Origin: Pseudomonas cichorii
GTDB lineage: Bacteria > Pseudomonadota > Gammaproteobacteria > Pseudomonadales > Pseudomonadaceae
Reading direction: 5' to 3'
DNA length: 64,000 nt
Assembly (NCBI RefSeq): GCF_003700275.1
Contig: NZ_RBRE01000103.1
Coordinates: 62,001-126,000, forward strand
In this document: positions 16,680-26,275 of the stretch, in pieces
Position numbering within the stretch: the first letter of the stretch is position 1
How the letters are laid out: every line of letters starts with the position of its first letter
Notes under the pieces: model-generated
Database searches by the model: none
Seen by the model: only the letters and a program-made list of their open reading frames with translations
Told to the model about the DNA's origin: nothing
Program-made: the position numbers and the translations under genes

Positions 16680-17549
16680 ATGGCAGAGATTACTGCAGCG
16701 TTGGTCAAAGAACTGCGCGAGCGTACCGGCGAAGGCATGATGGATTGCAAAAAGGCCTTGACCAAGGCTGGCGGCGACATCGAAAAAGCCATCGACGACA
16801 TGCGTGCTTCCGGCGCCATCAAGGCTGCCAAGAAAGCAGGCAACGTTGCTGCTGAAGGCGCTATCGGCGTCAAGGTTGCTGAAGACGGCAAATCGGCTGT
16901 CATCATCGAAGTCAACTCGCAGACCGACTTCCTGGCTCTGCAGGACGACTTCAAGAACTTCGTCAACAGCAGCATCGAAAAGGCATTCGCCGACAAACTG
17001 ACCGACGCAGCTCCGCTGATCGAAGCTCAGGAAGTCGAGCGTACTGCTCTGGTTGCCAAAGTCGGCGAGAACGTCAACATTCGTCGCCTGACCCGCATCG
17101 AAGGCGACGTTGTAAACGCTTACCTGCACGGCAACAAGATCGGTGTAGTCGTGGCTCTGAAAGGCGGTGACGCCGAGCTGGCCAAAGACATCGCCATGCA
17201 CGCTGCTGCAAGCAACCCTGAATTCCTGCTGCCTTCGGAAGTTTCTGCCGAAGCGATCGAGCGCGAGAAGGGCGTCTTCCTGCAACTGAACGAAGACAAG
17301 ATCAAAGGCAAGCCTGCTGAAATCGTCGAGAAAATGGTGAGCGGTCGTATCACCAAGTTCCTGGCCGAAGCCAGCCTGGTCGAGCAAGCTTTCGTCAAGA
17401 ACCCGGAAATCACCGTGGGTGCTCTGGCGAAGAAAGCTGGCGCTGAAATCGTATCGTTCACCTACTTCAAGGTAGGCGAAGGTATCGAGAAGCCAGTCGA
17501 CAACTTCGCTGAAGAAGTAGCTGCCCAGGTAGCTGCAAGCAAGAAGTAA
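16680..17549 (+). CDS. tsf: Elongation factor Ts
   Basis: 289-residue guanine-nucleotide exchange factor for EF-Tu. The N-terminal UBA-like module MAEITAALVKELRERTGEGM with MDCKKAL, and the TDFLA motif (about residue 81) that contacts EF-Tu, are visible, followed by the two core subdomains. Start ATG at 16680, preceded by an AGAGGA ribosome site. Part of the conserved rpsB-tsf-pyrH-frr run. Confidence 0.98.
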   Translation: MAEITAALVKELRERTGEGMMDCKKALTKAGGDIEKAIDDMRASGAIKAAKKAGNVAAEGAIGVKVAEDGKSAVIIEVNSQTDFLALQDDFKNFVNSSIEKAFADKLTDAAPLIEAQEVERTALVAKVGENVNIRRLTRIEGDVVNAYLHGNKIGVVVALKGGDAELAKDIAMHAAASNPEFLLPSEVSAEAIEREKGVFLQLNEDKIKGKPAEIVEKMVSGRITKFLAEASLVEQAFVKNPEITVGALAKKAGAEIVSFTYFKVGEGIEKPVDNFAEEVAAQVAASKK

Positions 17550-17571
17550 GACGGTTTCTCAACTGTCGCCC

Positions 17572-17607
17572 CAAAGAGGCTGCCCGCTCACGCGCGCGGC
17601 CTCTTTG
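17572..17607 (+). terminator. Hairpin after tsf
   Basis: CAAAGAGGC (17572-17580) pairs with GCCTCTTTG (17599-17607) around an 18-base GC-rich loop. The stem is strong but the T-run is short, so termination is probable rather than certain. Confidence 0.6.
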
Positions 17608-17753
17608 TCAAAAAAGAAAGGGAATTTCCCTTTGAGAATTGGCCCATAAGGCTGCATTCTCCAGACGCTCTTTTAGCGTCAAGCTAGAGTAAGCGCAGGC
17701 CTGAGATGGCCCGCACAGATTTTTTTCAGAAAACGCCGCAGGAGAGATTCGCA

Positions 17754-18497
17754 ATGGCTCAGCAGGGCAGTGGTTATCAGGCTCGCTATAAACGCATTCT
17801 ACTCAAGCTTAGCGGCGAGGCCCTGATGGGCTCGGAAGAGTTCGGTATCGATCCCAAGGTACTGGATCGCATGGCGCTGGAAGTCGGCCAGTTGATTGGT
17901 ATCGGCGTTCAGGTCGGGCTGGTTATCGGTGGTGGCAACCTGTTCCGTGGCGCGGCCTTGAGTGCTGCGGGCATGGATCGGGTGACGGGCGATCACATGG
18001 GCATGCTGGCCACTGTGATGAATGCCCTGGCAATGCGTGATGCGCTGGAGCGAGCTAATATTTCGGCAATAGTGATGTCCGCCATTTCGATGATGGGCGT
18101 GACCGATCATTACGATCGTCGCAAGGCCATGCGTCACCTCAGCTCCAAGGAAGTGGTCATCTTTGCAGCCGGCACCGGTAATCCGTTTTTCACTACCGAT
18201 TCGGCTGCGTGCCTGCGCGCGATCGAAATCGATGCCGATGTCGTCCTCAAGGCGACCAAGGTCGATGGCGTCTACACCGCAGATCCGTTCAAGGACCCGA
18301 ATGCCGAGAAGTTCGATCATCTGTCTTACGATGAAGTACTGGATCGCAAGCTGGGTGTAATGGATCTGACGGCTATCTGCCTGTGTCGCGACCACAAGAT
18401 GCCGTTGCGCGTCTTCAACATGAACAAGCCCGGCGCCCTGCTGAATATCGTACATGGCGGCGCTGAAGGAACCCTGATCGAGGAAGTTCAACAATGA
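17754..18497 (+). CDS. pyrH: UMP kinase
   Basis: Phosphorylates UMP to UDP; a hexameric amino-acid-kinase-fold enzyme, 247 residues. It shows the KLSGEALMG phosphate-binding start, VIGGGNLFRG and AAGTGNPFFTTDSAA. The start is ATG at 17754 (MAQQGSGYQARYKR) with GGAGAG eight bases upstream; the in-frame ATG at 17706 would add 16 atypical residues. It overlaps frr by four bases. Confidence 0.96.
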   Translation: MAQQGSGYQARYKRILLKLSGEALMGSEEFGIDPKVLDRMALEVGQLIGIGVQVGLVIGGGNLFRGAALSAAGMDRVTGDHMGMLATVMNALAMRDALERANISAIVMSAISMMGVTDHYDRRKAMRHLSSKEVVIFAAGTGNPFFTTDSAACLRAIEIDADVVLKATKVDGVYTADPFKDPNAEKFDHLSYDEVLDRKLGVMDLTAICLCRDHKMPLRVFNMNKPGALLNIVHGGAEGTLIEEVQQ

Positions 18498-19051
18498 TCA
18501 ACGAAATCAAGAAAGACGCTCAGGCACGCATGCAGAAAAGCCTCGAGTCCCTGGCGCACGCCTTCAGCCGCATTCGTACCGGTCAGGCTCACCCGAGTAT
18601 CCTGGGTGGCGTGATGGTGCCTTACTACGGTGCCGATACCCCGCTGAACCAGGTCGCCAACGTGACCGTCAAGGATGCACGCACCCTGCAGGTCGTGGCA
18701 TTCGAGCGCAACATGCTGGCTGCGGTCGACAAGGCTATCCAGAGTTCCGGCCTGGGCTTCAACCCGACCAACCTTGGCGAACTGCTGCTGATCAGCATGC
18801 CGGCCCTGACCGAGGAAACCCGCAAGGGCTTCACCAAGCAGGCGCGTGATGCGGCTGAAGACGCCCGTGTTGCTGTACGCAACATCCGTCGCGATGCATT
18901 GGGCCAGTACAAGGATCTGGTCAAGGAAAAGGAAATCAGCGAAGACGAAGAGCGTCGCGCTGCTGACGAGATCCAGAAGCTGACCGACAAGTTCGTGGCT
19001 GACATCGAAGTGGCTGTGAAGCAGAAAGAAGCAGACCTGATGGCCGTATAA
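18494..19051 (+). CDS. frr: Ribosome recycling factor
   Basis: 185-residue protein that splits post-termination ribosomes with EF-G. It begins MINEIKKDAQARMQKSLESL, and the RTGQAHPS motif and the long helices of domain I are present. The ATGA overlap with pyrH indicates coupled translation; uppS follows 16 bases later. Confidence 0.97.
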   Translation: MINEIKKDAQARMQKSLESLAHAFSRIRTGQAHPSILGGVMVPYYGADTPLNQVANVTVKDARTLQVVAFERNMLAAVDKAIQSSGLGFNPTNLGELLLISMPALTEETRKGFTKQARDAAEDARVAVRNIRRDALGQYKDLVKEKEISEDEERRAADEIQKLTDKFVADIEVAVKQKEADLMAV

Positions 19052-19067
19052 GGTTCGGGGCGCTTTC

Positions 19068-19823
19068 ATGGAAAAGATAAAACCGGCCGCACTGTCTTCG
19101 GTGCCACGCCATGTCGCGATTATCATGGACGGTAATAATCGTTGGGCCAAGAAACGCCTGTTGCCAGGCGTTGCAGGTCACAAGGCAGGCGTGGATGCCG
19201 TGCGTGCAGTCATTGAGGTGTGCGCCGAAGCCAAGGTCGAGGTGCTGACGCTGTTCGCATTCTCCAGTGAAAACTGGCAGCGCCCGGCCGAAGAGGTCGG
19301 GGCTCTGATGGAGCTGTTCTTCACGGCCCTGCGGCGCGAAACCCGTCGCCTGAACGAGAATGGCATCAGCCTGCGCATCATTGGTGATCGCTCGCGCTTC
19401 CATCCCGAACTGCAGGCGGCCATGCGCGAAGCGGAAATGCAGACGGCTGGCAACAGCCGCTTCGTTCTGCAGATCGCGGCCAACTACGGTGGGCAATGGG
19501 ATATCGCCCAGGCTGCCCAGCGCTTGTCTCGCGAGGTTCAGGCCGGACATCTGCAGCCTGAAGACATCACGCCCGAACTGTTGCAGACCTGTCTGGCAAC
19601 TGGCGATCTGCCGTTGCCGGATCTGTGCATCCGGACGGGTGGCGAGCATCGCATCAGTAACTTTCTGCTTTGGCAGCTGGCTTATGCCGAGCTGTATTTT
19701 TCCGACCTGTTCTGGCCGGACTTCAAACACGATGCCATGCGCGTTGCGCTGGCCGATTTCGCTTCGCGCCAACGTCGCTTCGGTAAAACCAGCGAACAGG
19801 TCGAAGCTGGAGCCCGGGTTTAA
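19068..19823 (+). CDS. uppS: Undecaprenyl diphosphate synthase
   Basis: cis-Prenyltransferase producing the C55 lipid carrier for peptidoglycan and O-antigen; 251 residues. The catalytic Asp21 lies in IIMDGNNRWAKKR (residues 18-30), and FSSENWQRP and the C-terminal RTGGEHRISNFLLWQ are the remaining family signatures. Its stop shares a base with the cdsA start (TAATG). Confidence 0.97.
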   Translation: MEKIKPAALSSVPRHVAIIMDGNNRWAKKRLLPGVAGHKAGVDAVRAVIEVCAEAKVEVLTLFAFSSENWQRPAEEVGALMELFFTALRRETRRLNENGISLRIIGDRSRFHPELQAAMREAEMQTAGNSRFVLQIAANYGGQWDIAQAAQRLSREVQAGHLQPEDITPELLQTCLATGDLPLPDLCIRTGGEHRISNFLLWQLAYAELYFSDLFWPDFKHDAMRVALADFASRQRRFGKTSEQVEAGARV

Positions 19824-20638
19824 TGCTGAAACAACGGATCATCACTGCACTCATCTTGTTGCCGGTCGCTCTTTGTGGGTTCTTCCTGCTCAAGGGCGCC
19901 GAATTCGCCCTGTTCATCGGACTGGTCGTAGTGCTGGGTGCCTGGGAATGGGCGAGACTGGCAGGGCTTGTGTCTCAGGTCATGCGCGTGGCTTATGCCG
20001 TTGCGGTCGGCGTTCTGCTGTTCCTGATGTATCTACTGCCGGGGCTGGCGCCCTGGATTCTGGTCGCGGCGGTTCTCTGGTGGGGGGTAGCGACCTTTCT
20101 GGTGCTTACTTTCCCCGCTTCCAGCGAATACTGGGCGAGCGCTGCCTGCAAGCTGGTCATCGGCCTTTTGATTCTGCTGCCAGCCTGGCAAGGTCTCGTG
20201 CTTATCAAGCAGTGGCCGCTGGGTAACTGGCTGATCCTGTCGGTGATGGTGCTGGTATGGGCTGCCGATATCGGTGCCTATTTCTCCGGCAAGGCATTCG
20301 GCAAGCGCAAGCTGGCGCCCAAGGTCAGTCCGGGCAAAAGTTGGGAAGGCGTTTATGGTGGCCTGGTAGTCAGTCTGGGGATCACCGCTGCCGTAGGTGT
20401 TTCCCGTGACTGGTCGGTGTCACAACTGATCGTCGGTCTGTTGGGCGCTGCCGCCATCGTGCTGATTTCGGTGGTGGGTGACTTGACCGAAAGCATGTTC
20501 AAGCGTCAGGCCGGTATCAAGGACAGCAGTAACCTGTTGCCCGGTCATGGTGGTGTTCTGGACCGTATCGATAGCCTGACGGCCGCGATTCCCGTGTTCG
20601 CCGTGCTGCTCTGGGCTGCTGACTGGGGTGTGCTGTGA
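19823..20638 (+). CDS. cdsA: Phosphatidate cytidylyltransferase
   Basis: Inner-membrane enzyme making CDP-diacylglycerol for all phospholipids; 271 residues with about eight hydrophobic helices. The CDP-alcohol family signature SMFKRQAGIKDSS plus LPGHGGVLDR is complete at about 225-252. Coupled to uppS upstream and overlapping dxr by four bases. Confidence 0.96.
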   Translation: MLKQRIITALILLPVALCGFFLLKGAEFALFIGLVVVLGAWEWARLAGLVSQVMRVAYAVAVGVLLFLMYLLPGLAPWILVAAVLWWGVATFLVLTFPASSEYWASAACKLVIGLLILLPAWQGLVLIKQWPLGNWLILSVMVLVWAADIGAYFSGKAFGKRKLAPKVSPGKSWEGVYGGLVVSLGITAAVGVSRDWSVSQLIVGLLGAAAIVLISVVGDLTESMFKRQAGIKDSSNLLPGHGGVLDRIDSLTAAIPVFAVLLWAADWGVL

Positions 20639-21822
20639 AACCGCAACAGATAACCATCCTTGGGGCCACCGGATCGATTGGCCTCAGTACGCTGGATGTC
20701 ATCGCTCGTCATCCGGCTCTTTATCAGGTCTTTGCCCTGACCGGCTTCAGTCGCCTGAAGGAATTGCTGGCGTTGTGCGTCCGGCATACGCCGCGTTTCG
20801 CCGTGGTACCCACCCAGGATGTCGCACGCAAGTTGCAGGATGACCTTGCCGCTGCCGGGCTCGATACCCGTGTGCTGGTAGGGGAGGGTGGCCTGTGTGA
20901 AGTGGCTGCACATCCCCAGGTCGATGCGGTCATGGCTGCGATTGTCGGGGCTGCCGGTCTGCGGCCGACCCTGGCGGCGGTCGAGGCGGGCAAGAAGGTC
21001 CTGCTGGCCAACAAGGAAGCCCTGGTCATGTCCGGCGCCTTGTTCATGCAGGCGGTGCGTCAGAGCGGTGCCGTGCTGCTGCCCATCGACAGTGAGCACA
21101 ATGCAATCTTTCAGTGCCTGCCGGGCGACTTCTCTCGTGGCCTGAGTGCCGTGGGTGTCCGGCGTATTCTGTTGACTGCTTCGGGCGGACCGTTTCGTCG
21201 GACGCCGCTGGCGCAACTGCACGACGTTACGCCGGAGCAGGCCTGTGCCCATCCCGTCTGGTCGATGGGGCGCAAGATTTCCGTGGATTCGGCGACCATG
21301 ATGAACAAGGGGCTGGAGCTGATCGAGGCCTGTTGGCTGTTCGATGCCCGTCCGGCCCAGGTCGAAGTGGTGATTCATCCGCAGAGCGTGATCCACTCCA
21401 TGGTGGATTATGTGGATGGTTCGGTATTGGCCCAGCTTGGCAATCCCGACATGCGCACACCGATCGCCAATGCGCTGGCCTGGCCTGCACGCATGGACTC
21501 TGGCGTCTCGCCGCTGGATCTGTTCCGTATCGGCCAGCTGGACTTTGAAGAGCCTGACGAGGAACGTTTCCCGTGCCTGCGTCTGGCCCGTCAGGCAGCG
21601 GAAGCCGGAGGCAGTGCACCGGCCATGCTCAATGCTGCCAATGAAGTGGCTGTGGCAGCATTTCTTGACCGACGCATTGGTTATCTGGAAATCGCGGGTA
21701 TGATCGAGGACGTGCTGAATCTTGAGCCCGCCGTTGCGGTCGAAGAGCTCGGTGCGGTATTTGCAGCAGATGCAAGGGCGCGCGTTCTGGCAGGGCTTTG
21801 GCTGGAACGAAACGGACGATGA
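20635..21822 (+). CDS. dxr: 1-deoxy-D-xylulose 5-phosphate reductoisomerase
   Basis: NADPH-dependent conversion of DXP to MEP, the committed step of the isoprenoid MEP pathway; 395 residues. GATGSIG (9-15) is the dinucleotide loop. PIDSEHNAIFQC and the SMVDYVDGS segment belong to the metal/substrate site. The start is GTG at 20635, overlapping the cdsA stop. ispD and ispF of the same pathway are also in this window. Confidence 0.96.
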   Translation: MKPQQITILGATGSIGLSTLDVIARHPALYQVFALTGFSRLKELLALCVRHTPRFAVVPTQDVARKLQDDLAAAGLDTRVLVGEGGLCEVAAHPQVDAVMAAIVGAAGLRPTLAAVEAGKKVLLANKEALVMSGALFMQAVRQSGAVLLPIDSEHNAIFQCLPGDFSRGLSAVGVRRILLTASGGPFRRTPLAQLHDVTPEQACAHPVWSMGRKISVDSATMMNKGLELIEACWLFDARPAQVEVVIHPQSVIHSMVDYVDGSVLAQLGNPDMRTPIANALAWPARMDSGVSPLDLFRIGQLDFEEPDEERFPCLRLARQAAEAGGSAPAMLNAANEVAVAAFLDRRIGYLEIAGMIEDVLNLEPAVAVEELGAVFAADARARVLAGLWLERNGR

Positions 21823-21828
21823 TTGAAC

Positions 21829-21924
21829 ATGGATGATAGGGTTGATGTGATGTATCGCGAGCAGGCTTCTGGCGCTGCGATGATAAACACAGTTGCCGGC
21901 ATGCCGGCACCCGGAGAAGGTTGA
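21829..21924 (+). other. Possible 31-codon leader ORF before rseP, with 16-bp palindrome
   Basis: ATG at 21829 opens 31 codons ending in TGA at 21922-21924, whose last base is the first base of the rseP ATG. Within it, TGCCGGCATGCCGGCA (21894-21909) is a perfect palindrome just before the rseP ribosome site. No good ribosome site precedes the mini-ORF, so it may be chance. Confidence 0.25.
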
Positions 21925-23276
21925 TGAGCGCGCTATATATGATCATTGGCACCCTGGTTGCCCTGGGTGTACTGGTTACCTTTCACGAATTTGGTCACTT
22001 CTGGGTTGCCCGGCGCTGTGGTGTCAAGGTCCTGCGCTTTTCGGTGGGCTTCGGTACGCCGCTGATTCGCTGGCATGACCGCCAGGGCACCGAGTTCGTC
22101 GTTGCGGCGATTCCTCTGGGCGGCTACGTCAAGATGCTCGACGAGCGCGAAGGCGATGTACCTGAGCATCTGGCCGACCAGTCCTTCAACCGCAAGACCG
22201 TGTACCAGCGCATCGCCATCGTCATTGCCGGTCCTGCGGCCAACTTTCTGCTGGCGATCGTCTTCTTCTGGGCGCTGGCCATGCTCGGCAGCCAGCAGGT
22301 TCGCCCGGTCATCGGCGCAGTGGAGGCGGGCAGCATTGCCCAGCAGGCCGGCCTGAGCGCCGGTCAGGAAATCGTTTCGGTCGACGGCGAGGCGACATCG
22401 GGTTGGTCTGCCGTCAATCTGCAACTGGTTCGTCGTCTCGGCGAGAGCGGCACGATTGCGCTGAAGGTGCGCGATCAGGGTTCGAGCGTCGATACGGCGC
22501 ATAGCCTGGCTCTGGATAACTGGCTCAAGGGTGCCGAAGAGCCCGATCCGATTCGCTCCCTGGGGATTCGCCCATGGCGTCCGGCCCTGGCTCCGGTATT
22601 GGCAGAGCTTGATCCGAAAGGCCCGGCACAGGCCGCTGGCCTTAAAACCGGTGATCTGTTGCTGGCAATCGATGGCAAGCCGCTCAACGAGTGGCAGCAG
22701 GTTGTCGACTGGGTTCGCGAGCGTCCGGATGCGCGAGTCCAGTTGCGCATCGAACGTGATGGCGCACAACTCGATGTACCGCTGACTCTGGCGGTGCGCG
22801 GAGAGGGTAAGGCAGCGACCGGTTATCTGGGCGCTGGCGTCAAAGGTGTCGATTGGCCGCCAGAGATGTTGCGTGAAGTCAGTTATGGTCCTCTGGCCGC
22901 TGTGGCCGAGGGCGCGAAGCGCACCTGGAACATGAGCGTGCTGACACTGGATTCACTCAGGAAAATGTTGTTCGGCGAGCTCTCGGTAAAAAACTTGAGT
23001 GGACCGATAACCATTGCTAAAGTGGCGGGCGCTTCAGCCCAGTCGGGCATTGGTGATTTCCTGAACTTCCTGGCCTATCTGAGCATAAGCCTGGGGGTTC
23101 TGAATCTATTGCCGATCCCGGTGCTGGATGGCGGGCATTTGCTGTTTTATCTGATCGAATGGGCACGTGGTCGCCCTCTTTCGGAAAAGGTACAAGGTTG
23201 GGGAGTTCAGATCGGTATCAGTCTGGTGGTGGGCGTCATGTTGCTCGCGCTGGTCAACGATCTGGGACGACTGTAA
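21924..23276 (+). CDS. rseP: RIP zinc metalloprotease RseP
   Basis: Site-2 intramembrane protease that cuts the anti-sigma factor RseA/MucA to release the envelope-stress sigma factor, and removes signal-peptide remnants. 450 residues. The active site is H21-E22-FG-H25 in the first helix, two PDZ domains span about 115-285, and LPIPVLDGGHLL supplies the third zinc ligand. Start ATG at 21924 with GGAGAAGG upstream. It is followed by bamA and skp, the envelope assembly genes that its pathway monitors. Confidence 0.96.
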   Translation: MSALYMIIGTLVALGVLVTFHEFGHFWVARRCGVKVLRFSVGFGTPLIRWHDRQGTEFVVAAIPLGGYVKMLDEREGDVPEHLADQSFNRKTVYQRIAIVIAGPAANFLLAIVFFWALAMLGSQQVRPVIGAVEAGSIAQQAGLSAGQEIVSVDGEATSGWSAVNLQLVRRLGESGTIALKVRDQGSSVDTAHSLALDNWLKGAEEPDPIRSLGIRPWRPALAPVLAELDPKGPAQAAGLKTGDLLLAIDGKPLNEWQQVVDWVRERPDARVQLRIERDGAQLDVPLTLAVRGEGKAATGYLGAGVKGVDWPPEMLREVSYGPLAAVAEGAKRTWNMSVLTLDSLRKMLFGELSVKNLSGPITIAKVAGASAQSGIGDFLNFLAYLSISLGVLNLLPIPVLDGGHLLFYLIEWARGRPLSEKVQGWGVQIGISLVVGVMLLALVNDLGRL

Positions 23277-23351
23277 GCCCTTGCTGTATTGCGAAATCTG
23301 CCGCATTTTGCGGCAGTTTGTTTATTGCCAGTTGGAATAAGAAAGGACTTC

Positions 23352-25724
23352 ATGAAACGTCTGCTGCTAACTGCGGTTCTTGCCGTACTGATGATCGCCG
23401 AAGTTCACGCCGAGTCCTTCACCATCTCCGATATCCGTGTCAACGGCCTGCAGCGGGTATCCGCCGGCAGCGTCTTTGGTGCGTTGCCGCTCAACGTGGG
23501 CGAGCAGGCGGATGATGGTCGTCTGGTTGACGCTACTCGTGCGTTGTTCAAAACCGGTTTCTTTCAAGATATCCAGCTGGGACGTGATGGCAATGTTCTT
23601 GTCATTACGGTGGTTGAGCGTCCTTCCGTTGCCAGCATCGAAATCGAAGGCAACAAGGCGATTTCCACTGAAGACCTGATGAAAGGGCTGAAGCAGTCCG
23701 GCCTGGCCGAAGGTGAGATCTTCCAGCGTGCGACCCTCGAAGGTGTGCGTAACGAGCTGCAACGCCAGTACGTTGCCCAGGGCCGTTACTCTGCCGAGGT
23801 TGCTGCCGAGGTCGTTCCTCAGCCGCGCAACCGTGTCGGCCTGAAGATCAACATCAATGAAGGCACCGTTGCTGCCATTCAGCACATCAACGTGGTGGGC
23901 AACACGGTTTTCCCCGATGAAGACCTGATCGACCTGTTCGAGCTCAAGACCACCAACTGGCTTTCCTTCTTCAAGAACGACGACAAGTACGCCCGTGAAA
24001 AGCTTTCCGGCGACCTGGAGCGTCTGCGTTCCTACTACCTGGACCGCGGCTATATCAACATGGATATCGCCTCGACCCAGGTTTCGATCACGCCTGACAA
24101 GAAGAACGTGTACATCACGGTCAACGTCAACGAAGGCGAGAAATACAGCGTCAAGTCGGTCAAGCTCAGCGGTGACCTGAAAGTGCCTGAAGACCAGGTC
24201 AAGTCCCTGCTGCTTGTGCAGCCGGGCCAGGTGTTCTCGCGCAAGGTCATGACCACCACTTCCGAACTGATCACCCGTCGCCTGGGTAACGAAGGCTATA
24301 CCTTCGCCAACGTCAACGGCGTACCGACACCGAACGACGAAGACCACACCGTCGATATCACCTTCGTGGTAGATCCGGGCAAGCGTGCCTACGTCAACCG
24401 TATCAATTTCCGTGGCAACACCAAGTCTGCGGACGAAGTACTGCGTCGCGAAATGCGCCAGATGGAAGGCGGCTGGGCTTCGACCTACCTGATCGACCAG
24501 TCGAAAACCCGTCTGGATCGCCTGGGCTTCTTCAAGGAAGTGAACGTCGAAACGCCAGCAGTTCCAGGCACCGACGACCAGGTAGACGTCAACTACGCGG
24601 TTGAAGAGCAGGCTTCCGGTTCGATCACTGCCAGCGTCGGTTTTGCACAGAGTGCCGGCCTGATCCTCGGTGGCTCGATCAGCCAGAACAACTTCCTGGG
24701 TACCGGTAACCGCGTAAGCATCGGCCTGACCCGTAGCGAATACCAGAGCCGTTACAACTTCAGCTATGTCGATCCGTACTGGACTGCCGACGGTGTGAGC
24801 CTGGGTTACAACGCTTTCTACCGTACGACCAACTATGACGAGCTCGATGTCGATGTTGCCAGCTACGCGGTCGACAGCCTGGGTGCCGGTATCAACCTGG
24901 GTTACCCGATCAGCGAGACTTCGCGTCTGACCTATGGTCTGACCATGCAACAGGACAAGATCAAGACCGGTACCTATACCGTTGACGAGATTTTCGACTT
25001 CATCAACCAGGAAGGCGACAGTTTCCTGAACTTCAAGGGCTCCGTAGGCTGGTCCGAGTCGACCTTGAACAAAGGTGTTCTGGCCACCCGTGGTCATTCG
25101 CAGAGCCTCGTGTTTGAAACCACTCTGCCGGGCAGTGACCTGTCGTTCTACAAGCTGGACTACCGCGCACAGTATTTCCATCCGATCACGGATAACTACA
25201 CGCTGCGCCTGCACACTGAACTGGGTTACGGTGACGGATACGGCTCGACCTCCGGTCTGCCGTTCTATGAAAACTACTACGCCGGTGGCTTCAACTCGGT
25301 ACGTGGCTTCAAGGACAGCACCCTGGGTCCGCGCAGTACGCCAAGTAGCGGCAGAAACCCGGGCACTGCTGCAGACCCGGATCAGGATCCGCTGCCGTTC
25401 GGTGGTAACGTTCTGGTGCAAGGTGGCGTAGAAGTCATGTTCCCGCTGCCGTTCATCAAGGATCAGCGTTCCCTGCGTACCTCCCTGTTCTGGGACGTGG
25501 GTAACGTATTTGACACAAATTGCGATTCCAACAGGACGCTCAATGGTCAGAGAGTCGAATGTAACAACATCGACTTCTCCGGCATGGCGAGCTCTGTAGG
25601 TGTCGGTGTTACCTGGATCACTGCTCTCGGTCCTCTGAGCTTCGCCCTGGCGATGCCGGTCAAGAAGCCTGACAACGATGCAGAAACGCAGGTTTTCCAA
25701 TTCTCCCTGGGCCAGACGTTCTAA
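23352..25724 (+). CDS. bamA: Outer-membrane protein assembly factor BamA
   Basis: Essential Omp85 insertase. 790 residues from ATG at 23352. Signal peptide MKRLLLTAVLAVLMIAEVHA, five POTRA domains (about 23-420), then a 16-strand barrel with the conserved loop-6 VRGF motif (FNSVRGFKDSTLGPR). The C-terminal residue is Phe (FSLGQTF), as expected of outer-membrane proteins. An in-frame start at 23289 would place 21 residues before the signal peptide and is rejected. Confidence 0.97.
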   Translation: MKRLLLTAVLAVLMIAEVHAESFTISDIRVNGLQRVSAGSVFGALPLNVGEQADDGRLVDATRALFKTGFFQDIQLGRDGNVLVITVVERPSVASIEIEGNKAISTEDLMKGLKQSGLAEGEIFQRATLEGVRNELQRQYVAQGRYSAEVAAEVVPQPRNRVGLKININEGTVAAIQHINVVGNTVFPDEDLIDLFELKTTNWLSFFKNDDKYAREKLSGDLERLRSYYLDRGYINMDIASTQVSITPDKKNVYITVNVNEGEKYSVKSVKLSGDLKVPEDQVKSLLLVQPGQVFSRKVMTTTSELITRRLGNEGYTFANVNGVPTPNDEDHTVDITFVVDPGKRAYVNRINFRGNTKSADEVLRREMRQMEGGWASTYLIDQSKTRLDRLGFFKEVNVETPAVPGTDDQVDVNYAVEEQASGSITASVGFAQSAGLILGGSISQNNFLGTGNRVSIGLTRSEYQSRYNFSYVDPYWTADGVSLGYNAFYRTTNYDELDVDVASYAVDSLGAGINLGYPISETSRLTYGLTMQQDKIKTGTYTVDEIFDFINQEGDSFLNFKGSVGWSESTLNKGVLATRGHSQSLVFETTLPGSDLSFYKLDYRAQYFHPITDNYTLRLHTELGYGDGYGSTSGLPFYENYYAGGFNSVRGFKDSTLGPRSTPSSGRNPGTAADPDQDPLPFGGNVLVQGGVEVMFPLPFIKDQRSLRTSLFWDVGNVFDTNCDSNRTLNGQRVECNNIDFSGMASSVGVGVTWITALGPLSFALAMPVKKPDNDAETQVFQFSLGQTF

Positions 25725-25768
25725 GCGTCTGATCCTTGATAACGAAACGAATTCTGTAGGAGTGTATT

Positions 25769-26272
25769 GTGCGTAAGTTGACTCAATTGGTAATGCTGGC
25801 AACTGTCCTTGTAGCCGGTCCTGCATTTGCAGACATGAAAATTGCCGTGCTGAACTATCAGATGGCGCTGCTGGAATCCGATGCCGCGAAGAAATACGCC
25901 GTTGATGCCGAGAAGAAGTTCGGTCCGCAACTGACCAAGCTGAAAACTCTGGAAAGCAGCGCCAAGGGCATCCAGGACCGTCTGGTAAGTGGTGGCGACA
26001 AAATGGCTCAGCCTGAGCGCGAGCGTCTGGAGCTTGAATTCAAGCAAAAGGCCCGTGACTTCCAGTTCCAGTCCAAGGAACTGAACGAAGCCAAGGCTGT
26101 TGCTGACCGTGAAATGCTCAAGCAGCTCAAGCCAAAGCTGGATCAGGCTGTGGAAGAAGTCATCAAGAAAGGTGCCTTTGACCTGGTGTTCGAGCGCGGT
26201 GCAGTGATTGATGTCAAACCTCAGTATGACGTCACTCGCCAGGTCATCGAGCGCATGAATCAGCTGAAATAA
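25769..26272 (+). CDS. skp: Periplasmic chaperone Skp/OmpH
   Basis: 167-residue periplasmic holdase that keeps unfolded outer-membrane proteins soluble for the Bam complex. It has an N-terminal signal peptide ending VAGPAFA, then DMKIAVLNYQMALLES and a long charged coiled-coil region. The start is GTG at 25769 with TAGGAGTG upstream. It directly follows bamA and precedes lpxD by three bases. Confidence 0.94.
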   Translation: MRKLTQLVMLATVLVAGPAFADMKIAVLNYQMALLESDAAKKYAVDAEKKFGPQLTKLKTLESSAKGIQDRLVSGGDKMAQPERERLELEFKQKARDFQFQSKELNEAKAVADREMLKQLKPKLDQAVEEVIKKGAFDLVFERGAVIDVKPQYDVTRQVIERMNQLK

Positions 26273-26275
26273 TCC

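Noticed and set aside
17632..17660. TTGAGA-17-CATTCT as a pyrH promoter
   Set aside because: The -10 is poor and the -35 overlaps a palindrome; not strong enough to list.
17706..17753. Earlier ATG for pyrH
   Set aside because: It lacks a good ribosome site and adds residues not seen in UMP kinases; ATG 17754 has GGAGAG upstream.
23367..25826. 819-codon minus-strand frame opposite bamA
   Set aside because: Shadow of BamA, which shows signal peptide, POTRA and barrel features.
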